Assembly: GCA_030762895.1 (NCBI GenBank)
Contig: CM061064.1
Span: forward strand, 234,576,586 to 234,640,585
Direction of reading: 5' to 3'
From: Sophora flavescens
Taxonomy: Eukaryota > Streptophyta > Magnoliopsida > Fabales > Fabaceae
DNA: 64,000 bases
Part shown: positions 24,306 through 36,592 of the stretch, piece after piece
How positions within the stretch are numbered: position 1 is the first letter of the stretch
How the letters are laid out: each line of letters starts with the position of its first letter
Notes under the pieces: generated by a model
What the model saw: the letters and a program-made list of their open reading frames with translations, nothing else
What the model was told of the DNA's origin: nothing
Databases searched by the model: none
Position numbers and translations under genes: made by a program

Positions 24306-26658
24306 AATCTATAAAAAGGAGTTGATATTTGAAACTAAAATACCTTGGAGGGTGTGGAATCTGCTCCAACCAAATCAAACATAGACAATATAACCTCATC
24401 ATAGCACACCTTTCTAACAGGGAAACTACCATCAAACTGAGAAAGTTGTTCCATCTTCGTTTCAACCTTAACCAGCATTCTCCTTCCTATAAGACTGTTC
24501 AGTAAATCAGGGTATCCATCTCTAGCACCACCCTGTGACAGAAAACATTCATCAACAGGATTTGGAAAAAAACAACAAATAACTAATTAAAACATGGTAG
24601 AAAAATTAGAATAGAAATAGAAGGAATAATATAAATAGAAATAGAAAGGCAGAAATGACCACCTCAAAATGAAGGTCAAGCAAGTCCTCACAAGTTTTTT
24701 GCAGCAGCAAATTGACATCATGATCAAAGAGAGTAACCACAATTGTTCCAGATTGGTCAGCAATTTCCACCTTCACCTTAAACCTGCAAAAAACAATTAA
24801 ACAACCATTTAACATTTAAACATCTGACATGAATACATTATATAAGCAAAAAGGAGTTTGACACTTAAAATATAACTAATAGAACACAGCAAACAGAAAC
24901 AGAATACTAAAATTTAAGTAAACAAATCAAGCAAACAAAGGGGGGAAAATACCTTGGGTAAACCTGTAGGACAGGGATGCCACATGTTTCACAAAAATTA
25001 ACACCCAAAAGAGATGAAACATACTTATTACATTTGCAAGTCAAATAGAACCAGGAGCTATCATGCACTAAGTCAACAATTTCTCCTGATACAATAAAAA
25101 GTCCATCCTGAAAGTAAACAAATATGAGTTATCAATTAAGTGATCTAAAAACATTATAATATTTGTATATAAGATAAATTTCAAATCAAATCATAATCAT
25201 ATAAAAAATTAATTTGTTGCTGAGGAAAATATAAAACAGATAAATGAAGCACCTCATATATATTAGTTAGCTCATAAACTGTTTTCTTGGGATGGTTCTT
25301 CTTGAAATCAGTCTCAAGTCCATCCCTTGAACTATCCAGTACGACAGCAAGTGGTTCCACATCCGAACTCCCATGTTCAGCAATACTACATAAATAGACG
25401 GACAATGAGGGATCCAAAAATAATTAACTTATAATAAAAAAAAATATAGCAAGACCAACCACAAATATCAGAAAATTTTCCAAACCTGTTTCTAAAGCAT
25501 ATGGCCTCTGGTATGCCAGGATTAAACAGCAATCGTGTACCATTAAAGCTGTTTTGCAATACAGTCTTACCTGCCCAACATAAAGGCAATACAAAAGGAA
25601 AAATCATGAAGGTCATATAAAATCATAATAAAAAACAAAAATAACATCAAAGAAGAAGTTATTAAAATAAAAGGAAAGGTGATAGGTATAGAAAATGATG
25701 CCTATAAAAGTCTTCACTCTAGCCAGTTGAACAACCACCACAACTTGTATATTATCACCATTCTTCAATAAAGACCTCAGCATGTCCGCATAATCCCCAA
25801 AGAGTGCACACTCCAACTTGCCACTACAAAAAAAAAGAAAAAAGAATAAGGGGTTACATATGTATGTTAAAATAAATGAAAAGTATTTTGATTTAAAAAA
25901 TAAATAAACAAACTATTTAATACCTTGGATCGGTTAACTCCATAACAATCATGTTTGTGATCTTTCCATCTATCATGTACTGCCGTTCAGGAAACACAAC
26001 ACTGAGAAGACCCATTACATCTGTAGGGAATGAAACAATGAGTCAAGAAAGAAAGAAACTTTAAATTCAAGAATAATCAAATGTGAGATTTTATTAGAGA
26101 CCGAAATAAAATTATTAACAACACTCACCATGAGAAATTGATGATTATCAGCAGAATCAAGATTCAGAATATCAACAAAGGGAACACGGTTTAGTCCATA
26201 AAGTGGAATAGAAGAACATTCTTTCTGTTGAACAGTAGTTTTGAATAGAAAAACCAGTTTAAACTCATGTGCAGATGCCTTGTAACCACCAGTATTTGGT
26301 ACTACATTGAAATAAACCATCTTATAGGTACCACCCTCCTCCAACATGCAACTGAATTTTTGAAGGAGAGGCTTCCTTACAACAGCTTGAATCCTACCCC
26401 CCTAACAACAAAGAAACAAAGGACAATTAGTTCCACATACAAACAAAAATATACATTAACAATCAAACAATTATATAAAGCCAAGCAAAAGAAGGTATAG
26501 ATGTTTACATGTTCATCAACCAAAAGCATCTCCAAACAACTTATTTGATTTGGATGGTTAAAGAGTGGAACAGCCCAAAGCCTCACCACCCTGACCAGAA
26601 GCCTTATTGACTCCCTTCTGGAAGATAGTGAGCTAATTCGATCATAGTAACCAGCCAT

Positions 26659-27853
26659 TGAAATCGAAAGAGATCACAACAATAACAATTTAACAGTAGG
26701 AAATAAGGTTTAGGCAAAGTGATGAACAAACAAAATCAGCCAAAGGAATTTATAGACAACCGAAACATAAAATTTTAGCTCCAAAAATGAGAGGGGAACT
26801 AACAATTTCAAAATTTGAAATTTGGTATCTTGTATATTTTTACACCTTAAATCAGAGTTGTAAGATGCAAATCTGAAGAGATTTCAGAGATGAACAATCA
26901 AATCAGTAAAATATAAGACTCATCAAAATAATAACCAAGTAACCGAGTAATCAAATCAAAAGCTACACTAAGAAACTGAGCAACTACAATAATGATGACA
27001 ATCCTACAATTAAAAATATAATAAACCTAATAACTTGTTAGTTGATAATCTATGGGCCAGTAATATGACATATGGAATGGATAACACAAATTAACGCAAC
27101 CCAATCATTCAAATATACCCAAATGAGATATAGAGTTAGATAAAAATCATAGGCTTTATAAATAAACAAATCTACCACCATACCCTATATCCCCAATTTT
27201 GTTTCTATTCCTATGTATTTATAATGTCTTAATAATAATAATCTACAATGTAATGTATATATAACCAACAACCCTAAGTAATCACAAATCAAAAAAATTC
27301 GAATTTAAGCACAAAATAACCCATAATCTAGACACGTACACCCTCCCCCCCCCAAAACAAGCAACACCTCATCCTGTTAAAAAGCAACTGTGTTTGACAA
27401 AGCAAGAACCATCGACAAAAGCATCCTCCTAGGACTCGTCTATGCTAGACGGTACCGATCTGAAATGTGACAAGTCTCACAAAACCACCTCTATGTCAGC
27501 CTTCAAATAACCACCTTACCACCACCACAGAGACATAAAAAGTAGAAGGAAACCATGATAAGTGCAGAAACTGAGTGTGAGAACGGTAGAAGAAAGCGTG
27601 AACTGGTAGTAAGATAGAGGACAACTTTCTAGAGAAGGCTAAGAAATATTGGGGAATGAAATAATGATGGCTTGGTCAGTACAATAACCATGAAAAGTGA
27701 AGAAAGTGAACGTGCGTGCAAGGACAAAAAGGAACTGTATAGTGAAGGAGAGTATGAGAGAGAACAACTTTGTAGCAGAGAAGGAAAAATGAATTTTGGA
27801 GAAAGGAATAGCTGGGGAACGCAATAATGAGATTCAGTTTAGATTTATAGAGA
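26659..27853. other. Helitron 5' region upstream of the RPA gene
   Basis: AT-rich sequence between the RPA start and the proposed Helitron 5' end. It presumably holds the RPA promoter. No further gene is recognised. A short C-run sits near 27346. Confidence 0.35.
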
Positions 27854-27977
27854 TAGACTGCACCACCATTTTAAACCATAGCTAAACATTTAGTTAATCT
27901 AACCAAATCCCCATATCCAACGGCTATCAGCATTGCACCTCTAACCCCATGTCACACAAAGCCCAACGCCTACATAC

Positions 27978-28975
27978 GGGGGTTATTCTTGTAACTCAAG
28001 TATACATCGATAATGCCTAACTAAAATTCAGTAGACGTCCACAGTGCCACGTCACTGGACAGATTTTCTCTTAAGGGCTTAGCAAGTCCAAAGACTTGTG
28101 TGGACGAGCGCTTCTGTCACTTGTGTGGATGAGCGCTTCTGTCGCTTGTGTGGACGAGCTATTTCTGTCACTTGTGTGGACTAGCGCTTCTGTCACTTGT
28201 GTGGACGAGTGCTTCTACCACATCAGTGGACGAGCGCTTCTACCACATCAGTGGACGAGCAGGTTATACACCTAATACACACAGTTTAACATTTTAATTC
28301 CACATTTATAACTTTCAGGTTCTCAAAGGAGTACAAATCATATTTCGCAAAAGAAAAAGAAAAAAGAAAAAAAAAAGAGTGGCAGGGGTAGGGTAAGTCT
28401 CTACATGTAACAAATATGGTTTTCATTTTTAACCCAACTTTAAGTGTGCTATACCATATTCATACTTTTAGTTATAACATATATAATATAATTTAATATA
28501 ATAATATTTATTTATTAGTCAACAAAATCTTTGAAATTGAAATGTATCAAAGTTTGCAATGGATATATTTCATAAATGATAGGTTTGAATGTAAAAAAAA
28601 ATAGACTTGATAATATAGTAGATATCTGTATGAGAAAAATATTGGAAATTTGATAAGGTTAAATTATAATGTTAATTTAGTGTTTGCCAATTCTATAAGT
28701 ATATAACAACATCGATACCAATATTAGAGTGAATATAGTATCAAATACAAAAATTCAAATAGAGCATACATAATAAGCATTTCAAATAAGGTATACAATG
28801 CTTTGACTCGTGCAAAGAATTACCCGTCCAAAGGTTATTTAAACCGTTTATAATTTAATTGATAAGTAGACTGATTTTTCCTTAGTGGACGATGCCAAAA
28901 ATGAATACCTAAATAACTTGATAAGAACGGCAAGTCCAAAGACTTGAAAATAAGTGCGTCCATCTTGCCACGTCA
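27978..28975. repeat. Permuted partial copy of the 11.6-12.9 kb hAT element
   Basis: Two blocks match the hAT element but in swapped order. Positions 27978-28262 correspond to 12700-12880, and 28405-28975 correspond to 12110-12690. A stretch of about 140 unrelated bases separates them. The first block has about seven 25-base units (GTGTGGACGAGCGCTTCTG core), against two to three in the hAT copy. No hAT ends or TSD were found here. Confidence 0.85.
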
Positions 28976-29432
28976 TGTAACATGGTTGGTCAAAGAGCAA
29001 ATAAATGAGTCTGACCATGATTGGTAACAATCCAACTTATGTCTAATCGACATAAATAGAGCATAAACAACAATAAAATAAAAGAATCAGATTTTAATTA
29101 ATAAAATCAAAAGAAAATAAAGCATTAAAAATTATAATTAAACTTCCCTAATTAAGGACGACCCGCAAGTCAGATGTAAATTGATCTAGAATGTTCAATC
29201 TTATTACTACGTAGATTTTCAAAATAATAGCTTTTAGTTTCTTTTAAGGCGATTCTGTTTTTATTTTACGAAAATAAACTGAAATGACAGTGTCTACAAT
29301 GTGGTAATTTAAAAAGTAATACATTTTCCTTATAAATTAAAGAATGGGCACCGCAAACTCATACTTAAAGTTAAAACTAACTACCTTACTATGAAAATTA
29401 TACAACATTTGTTGGTACATACTTGTTTAAAG

Positions 29433-29953
29433 CAAGGTTTACAAAATCGGACCGGCCATCGAACCAGTGAAGATAGCGGTTCAAGGTTCAATGGTCCAAC
29501 CAAGGTTGAATCGTGGTTGAACCGGTTATAATTAAATAATATTATTTTAATTTTTAATATAATATTTGTAACAATATTAAACAAAAAAACAACATAACAA
29601 CTAAAATTATTAAGCACAATTTTTTTTATTTTGAAATTAAACTAAATAAATATAAATATATATGTTAAAATCATCTTCATAGGGAAAACCAACCCAAAAT
29701 CTACAACCAGCCCACATATGTTAGAAAACAAAAGAATTGGTTTTGGCTAGGATGATCCAAATCCTTTTATATTATTATTATTTTTTTAGAAAACCGGTTC
29801 AGGCCGGTTCAGGCCGGTTCACTACCGATTATGACTGGTTTTACCGGTTTTGAACCGGTTTTCCGGTTTTCTCGATTTTGCCCGGTTTACCATAGGCCTA
29901 AGGTCCGGTTCTGGTTCTGACCCGGCCAGTCCGGTCCGATTTTCAAAACCTTG
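29433..29953. mobile_element. hAT-type MITE, 521 bp, TSD GTTTAAAG
   Basis: Imperfect terminal inverted repeats start CAAGGTTTACAAAATCGG and end CCGATTTTCAAAACCTTG. Exact 8-bp duplications GTTTAAAG flank it (29425-29432, 29954-29961). Subterminal ACCGGTTC words are dense on both sides. No coding capacity. Confidence 0.92.
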
Positions 29954-30250
29954 GTTTAAAGTATGGAAAATCTGCCTTGTAAAGTAACACGCCTTCCCTC
30001 CATCTAAACTTTTATAAATAAAAAAAATCTATAAATTGGAAATATCATGTAAGTAGTAAGTAAGCCCTTTTTTTTCACGGGCATGCTTAGTTCTTTTATT
30101 TAAAAAAATAGTTTTAACTTTAAAATTACTAATAGTTTTTACATTAAAATTATTAGAAAATAAAAAACATTAATTTATAAATTGATTGAATAATTTAAGA
30201 CAAAAAAATAGTTAATCTAGAAAATAATTATTAAAGAAATACTTAAAGAG

Positions 30251-30432
30251 CACTTGGATTAGATGACACGAATCTCTTCCAGCTTAACCGGAGGTCTCAA
30301 GTTCGAATCCTGACCCTGGGAATGCAACAGCGTTAAAACTCTCGAGGGAGAGCTTTGCCTCCCTTGTGGTCCTACACGGCTCGAGGGATTAGTTTCCGCA
30401 GTTGCGCCCGAAGGATACTTTGGGAAACAAAA
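30251..30432 (+). mobile_element. tRNA-derived SINE with an 18-bp target duplication
   Basis: An 182-base element flanked by exact 18-base repeats AAAGAAATACTTAAAGAG (30233-30250, 30433-30450). A pol III box B-like sequence (AGTTCGAATCCTG) lies about 50 bases from the 5' end, and the 3' end is GGGAAACAAAA. The body contains CTCGAGGGAGAGCTTTGCCT. The layout and wording suggest an Au-like plant SINE, but the family name is inferred. Confidence 0.88.
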
Positions 30433-30450
30433 AAAGAAATACTTAAAGAG

Positions 30451-33400
30451 ATAAAGAGGAATATTACCCTTCTACAAACTATAGGCATAGACTAGAGAAA
30501 AGATTAGAGATGAGAGGATATGTTAGGTGGTCTCCTAAGAATGAGAGTATGGTGGGAGTGGATGGTTGGGTTAACATAAATTCACTAACCAAGATTTTAT
30601 TTCAGTTAGCCCAAGCAAGCTTGAAACAATAATAGCAAGCCCAAAATATGCTAAGGCTGCTTTTCTTTTATCTGGGCCTTACTAGTTTCCTGATCCAAGC
30701 CCAAGAAGTGCTACTATATTTAAGCTTAGGGTATTGCTATTGAAAAATAGTTGACCTTTTTTTTACAGATGAAAAATAGTTAACTTAATACATTACAAAT
30801 TTGAAATTTTATACTTTTCAATAAAAAAAATTCATTTTTTTGATTTTTTAAGCACTGATTTGCCTTAAGTTTATAAGCTACTATGCTAGAGCTCAGCATA
30901 TCAAGTTTGCCGCTATATTCACTTATCAAAGGAAAGTAAAAGCACAAAAAAATAATATTTAAGGAATACAAATTTGACCAAAATATAAGAAGAAGCCTTT
31001 CAATCAGTACACGTCCCAAGCATTGGATCCACGTGAGATGCATTTTTGTTTTGGAGAAAAAAAAAAGCTCCTATTACTCCATTACTCCTCCATAATACAA
31101 AAGCTTGGACCACTCTTTTTGTTTGGATCATCAATCCATAGAATTTGGAAATAAATATGGGTCTCATTCAAATTCAAACCACTTGAATGAAGTAGGTCCA
31201 GTTTAGAATGACGATTCCAAGCATACTCTTGATTCAACACACTTCCACTGTAGTGTCCGAGTAGATACTCTTACTTTCTCTCGAACCATAGTAAAATATT
31301 TTATATTTTTTATCAAATCCTTGAATTGTTTATTTCTCTTGAAATCTCGTCAATGTTTATTTTTTGTTTTCCACTTCACACGTCTTTTTTTAGGGGACCT
31401 ACATCCATTATGTGGCATAGGGGTTACATCCCGTATAAATGGAATCCTTTGACCCATCCTTCAAAAAGCACTGCTCCAATGGAGGCCCATGTTCATGTGT
31501 GCTTCAATTAGTAATGATAGCCTAATTATCTTTGGATCATTAATCAATTTGGGCCTCATTTGTTTGTATAGAACCTAGCCAAATAAACCCTAAAAGTAAA
31601 GTACTTAAAAGTCAACAATATTTATTCCATTTTGATTTAAAAACCGATCATCCTCCCAAAAAAATAGAATGAATTTGGACAAAAAGCATATATTATATAA
31701 ATATATACTATATGATAAAAAGTCATTCAAAGAAACTATTCTTAAAAGTCAAAATTATACTTCCCTTTTTAACAATCCCCCCTCCCACCCCCCCCCCCCC
31801 CCCCCAACAAAAAAAAATTACATAAATATATACTTATATTACAAAGGATATTTAAATAAATTTTTTATTCTTTATTTGTACTGTCCATATATTATCCATC
31901 AAATTATATACAGGACAAACAGTTGTATTGTACTTCAAACATTTGTCCTGTGAAAAAAAATTCATTGCAAGGATTTGGATTTTCTTTAGATATTCCTCTT
32001 TCCAGTTTTTCTCCCTAAAAAATTCAATTATTAAATATATCATTGATTTATCTAGATCGTTAAATGCAAGTAAAGATTCTTAATATCCATGGCTGCCACG
32101 TATAATACGTGTACAAGAATAAGACCTTATTTACTTTTAAATTATTTAGTGGGTTAAATGAAAGTAAATAAATCATTTATATGTCTATTCAACGTATTAA
32201 TTTCTATTGTTATAATGGGCATGATTTGCCAGCAGGCATTCATTAGATACTAATATGATAACGAACATTTAAAAATAATTGACAATTATTAACATGACAC
32301 TGAACAATTTACGCTGAATACTGTACACTACATAAATGAGTATCATACGTACCCCTTAAACGTAATTTATTGTTGTGGTCCTTTCGAATTGATTTTCTCT
32401 GTTCTTCCTCAACATTTTAACTTTTTTCTTGAATAGAAGTCAAGGGTCATAATAATATTTAACACTTACTACAACTCTTGCTCTCTTTTTCAATTCTTAA
32501 AAAGGGTTTGTCTTTCATTTCTTGTTTTTTCATTATATAAACGTCCCAACAAAAAACAATTACTACCTATCTTCCCCGTATCCTCCGGAAGGCAGAAGAT
32601 AGCGAGTTTTTTTTTTTTTTTTTTTTGATAAAAGAAGATAGCGAGGTTAGCACTTAGCATTATGTGAAGTGGTAGTTGCTGTTGCTGGCTGCCTCACATT
32701 GATTTACCATTACTCCACATTTAATCGGATATCCTTGTTTTACGGTCCATGTTAATGTGATGCCAGGACAATATTCCGGCACCAACGCTTTATCTATTCA
32801 AAAGTCTTTTTCCTTCTTTCCTTCTATTATATCCTTGGTGAGGTCCATCTAAAATGCCCATTCTTCTTCTTCTTCACTACATCTTTATCTCATAAGCTCA
32901 ATCATATCAAAAGAAAACAAATCTTTATGAAAAATCCCACTTTTGCAAAATTAGTTTTTAGGTTTAGAAACATTCATTAAGCAATGATTGATAGGTTGAA
33001 AAATAAAGCAGATCTAAGTGAATAGCAAGAAATTCTTACTTTTTCTCTATCAAAATGAAATCAAAGTTACAGGTATTTAACTACTACTATAATTACACAT
33101 TTCAAAATCATTTAAATTAACATTATCTAAACAATATTTATTCTATCCAAATCATTTTATCAATAAAGTATGTAAATATAATTTAGCTACGATAAAATTC
33201 ACATTTACTCAAAATCAAATTTTAAACTAGTTTTTCAAAATTCACTGTTGCAAACTATAATCCAAATAGACACGGAATCATGGTTCACAGTCCAAATTCT
33301 TGTTCCATATGTTTTGGATAGGTTATTTTGACAACAGGGCTGTTTATAAAACTAAGATGATGTGACCCCAGTAAGCTAAGTATCCCCCCCAACCCACCCC

Positions 33401-36400
33401 AAATCCATATATACCTAACCGTATTGCATATCTAATATTTGAAAAACAATAAAGTTGAAATTAAAGTGATGTGGCATGTAACCGATCGAAAAGAAACATC
33501 ATTCAATTACACCATAATATTTCTACGAGCTTATGGGTGTATATGTAATAAAAGAGCTAGTTTACAGAACTTCAATTAAAATCAATTATCATATATTCTT
33601 ATAATCAAATGTTTCGCATAAAAATAAGAAAGTTTTACATTGGATTGTATTTAGAAGGACATCTAGCTAGAATATTATCTGTGCTTTTCTAATTTTGACA
33701 ATATCTTACATGCATGATTGCATTCTGATACTACCAAACCTATTGTATACTATCTATGTTAATATAACCAAAATGATAAGCTATACTTGTACCAAAATGC
33801 TATATAACTAGAAAAAATTAGTTAAAATTTTGATAGACTTAATGGTTGTGGATAAAGTAAAATGGCAAGGATCAATCATTCATCCCAGACCGATCAAAAT
33901 TTCTGATTGAAAATTTCTAGACGCGTAGCATTTTTATGGGGAAAAATAAGTACCCAAGCCAAATAACAATTGGGAGACATATATAATATGGCATTTGTAT
34001 TAACCTTACATGTTTTGGCCGACTTTGCTTTCATACTTTAAAGTGTTTATCCTCGATTAAAAATAATATATTCAATGCTGTCCAACTAAACGAAACTAAT
34101 ATGAGCTTCAAGTTTGAACACTATTTTTTCTTTTACAAACGATACACTTTTTTTATGGTTTTATTCTTCGTTTTTGTCATATATATGGGGGGTTCTTTGG
34201 CCAATAGTACCCAATAACGCCAAACCTTATGGTCAAGCTTCTAGCTAGAGGGACCTTCATCTTTTATTATTTGGGTTGAAATACTTTGACGTTTCCTATT
34301 CTTTTAATTGAATGAGGAAAATTCGGGAAAAGAATTAGCTATTAAATTAGTTAAGAGATAGGAAGGTGACAGAAAAAGAAGCAAGCGATTTGAATCTTAT
34401 CACCTCTGATGGTTTTGATTAATGAAATCATCTTTTATCTAAAAAGAAAAAGCACATTAATTAAAAGCAGTCCAATCCAATCAAGTCCTTATACATATAT
34501 AATTCCTGTATCACTAAAAAAACCACAGGGCCCTAATTTAATTTTATGCTAACAATGCATAAATTAAAGATATCAACTGAGAATTTCAGATGATCATTTT
34601 CATTTTCATACTTGAACACAAGTACAAAAAAACTTTGATGACCTTGGACCCAATTAATTAACATTGGTGATATTGTATATAGTACAAACTCTTTTTTGAA
34701 GCACAGGCTAGCAAGTTTATTTATGTCACATAATTAAGTTGTAAAATTAGTTAGCATGGTAATGGAGTTATTCCATTCGTACAAAGTGATGAGGTGATGA
34801 GAATGGAAGGGTTGTGAAACCGGACTCAACTAACCCACTAGTTAATGTGAAGGAACCAGCTTACATGCAATAGGGACAGTACCCGTTGGTGAGTTGACAG
34901 TGCATAATAATAATTGTACACCAATTTCATTTTGAAGAAATTACAACGATACATAGACACGAGAGAGAAGAAGCACATGGTCCAAGGGAAAAAGCTACCA
35001 GCTGAAGAAACCAAACAAACGCTACCACCCTTTAAGATGTCTTTGGTTCTAGTAATGAAAGCTTAAAATGGTCTCTGAATATTTGGTATTTGGAAAGATG
35101 CTGCTTCTGGTTTCTGCTCCCACTAAACTACTGCGATGGCCCTGATTCAGATGCAAAAGATAAAGAGATCATCCATCATGAATAGAGTTTGTTTGTATCT
35201 GTGCGCTTGAGAGGGACGACTGAGTCTGTGACTGTCATTAACCCCTTACAACACTGGCACTGAAAAACATGCTGCTTTTTATTCACATTTATTTATAACT
35301 CACCAGAATACCAGTCTTCAAACCAAGGAAGAACTATATCTAATACTCAAACTCATTCCTCTCTCTCTCTACATCATCACCAGTGTTTCTGCACTGTATT
35401 CATTTCCTTTTCCTTTTTTTTTATTGAGTCCTGTTATTTATTTAAATAATTAAGTAATATATAACATATTTGTTTTATCTTTGTATATGATAGAATTATA
35501 TCCAGTTAAATTTATATTAAGCATAATGTCTCGCCCAAGTGTTATATTTAAGATGTAAAAGAATATTTTCTTTTGTATGCTTTATTTTGGTCAGTACAGT
35601 TCTTTAATGTTAGTGAAATGCTAGTCTTCTCTGGTTTCTTAATTTCTGGCCTACTTGACCAACAAAAATCTACACATAGTCCAAACAGAAAATACAAAAC
35701 TAAAGGGTAGGGAATTCAGTGTATTCTGATAAGTGATAACCTATCCCATTATATATTCGTACGTACTTTTTGATTTGACATCTAAATACTTACTCGGATT
35801 TCATTTAATAAATCTTTATGGAATGAATTTATTAAATTTAATTAACATAATGCATATATAAACTAAATACCTATAGATATGTAATTTTTTTAATCTAAAT
35901 TTATGCAATAATTATCAAATAAATTCTAGAATTTAATTGTCTTAATCTACTTAATGAGAACTTCACTGTCAATACGAAATTATTAAATGAAGTAAGCATG
36001 ATAAGATTCCTCCTCCTTGTATTTATATTTATATTTATATATAATTTTTTTTTACTTTTTTTATAAATATATTTACTATTTTATTTCACATAAAAGTTCG
36101 GATATCAAATTCTATATATGATACAACAAACTTTTTACTTTTCTGACTCTCATTCATTGCATTGCACGAGAGAAAAACCTAATATATAAACACACGACAT
36201 CGATCATTACACCATGGACGATAGTATTATTATATGTAAAACGAAAAGCAGCGTTTCTACAAATTAAAAACCTTTTATAATAGTCTGCATTTATACCAAA
36301 TTTAATTAACAAATAACATAACACAAACTGCGATTTACATGAATAACACTCTCTTTTTTTCCTCCTCCTGGCTATTAATCCCGTTTACATAATCAACAAC

Positions 36401-36592
36401 ACGCTTTTCACTTGGTATACCGTCAATTCACAAAGATATTAATTGGGTTTAGAAAGGAAAAAAAAGAAAAAGAAAAAGAAGGGATCAACGTGGACATGGA
36501 TCGAAGGTGATGGATGATCGATTGATGATGCCTAAGAGTTAGTGGTTTTGGCATGATGTTTTCCATTACCGTTCTTCACTACTTGTCCACCT
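30451..36592. other. Long intergenic stretch without a recognisable gene
   Basis: About 6.1 kb of AT-rich DNA. Simple runs occur at 31788-31805 (poly-C), about 32608-32626 (poly-T) and 35357-35371 (CT repeat). No frame with a recognisable domain, no paired termini and no tRNA was found. The last few hundred bases probably include the 3' untranslated region of the IDD gene. Promoter elements or small RNA genes could be present unseen. Confidence 0.5.

Larger units (their letters stand above)
14316..26658 (-). pseudogene. RPA large-subunit (RPA1/replication factor A) gene, last exon split by an LTR
   Basis: Minus-strand exons by splice consensus: 26509-26658, 26129-26401, 25924-26020, 25702-25823, 25486-25570, 25253-25385, 24953-25107, 24663-24783, 24344-24532, 24098-24145, then 23900-23960 joined to 14316-14470. 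The product would be about 530 residues and has the OB-fold layout of RPA70-like single-strand DNA-binding proteins. A four-cysteine zinc ribbon (TCKC...FCETCG) lies in exon 7, before an FKVKVEIADQSG block. The final exon is interrupted at 14471-23899 by a solo LTR plus one TSD copy; without them the frame continues through GWTPAKRKLDVDF to TGA. Oddities: the exon 2 donor (ATG|GTGAGT) leaves exon 3 one base out of frame, while a GTGTTG donor four bases on would keep frame. Intron 4 begins with GC. It probably served Helitron replication; host-gene capture is the alternative. Confidence 0.85.
4153..27853 (-). mobile_element. Helitron with Rep/helicase and RPA genes, carrying nested insertions
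   Basis: On the minus strand the proposed 5' end is A|TCTCTATAAATC at 27853. The proposed 3' end is CTAA|T at 4153, preceded by ACACGGGTTAAATTACA. The half-palindrome ATCCATACATTACACGGGTT looks like a CpG-decayed form of the 3' hairpin typical of plant Helitrons. Between them lie an RPA1-like gene and a Rep/PIF1 helicase gene in the same orientation, the gene set of autonomous plant Helitrons. The span is 23.7 kb, or roughly 13 kb without the later LTR (9.4 kb) and hAT (1.25 kb) insertions. The gene content is well supported; the exact termini are inferred and need other family copies to confirm. Confidence 0.6.

Noticed and set aside
30251..30340. Possible tRNA gene (box A/B-like words)
   Set aside because: No cloverleaf can be drawn; the 18-base TSD and 3' tail show a SINE.
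31780..31806. Long C-run as a possible functional site
   Set aside because: A plain homopolymer in gene-free DNA with no surrounding structure.
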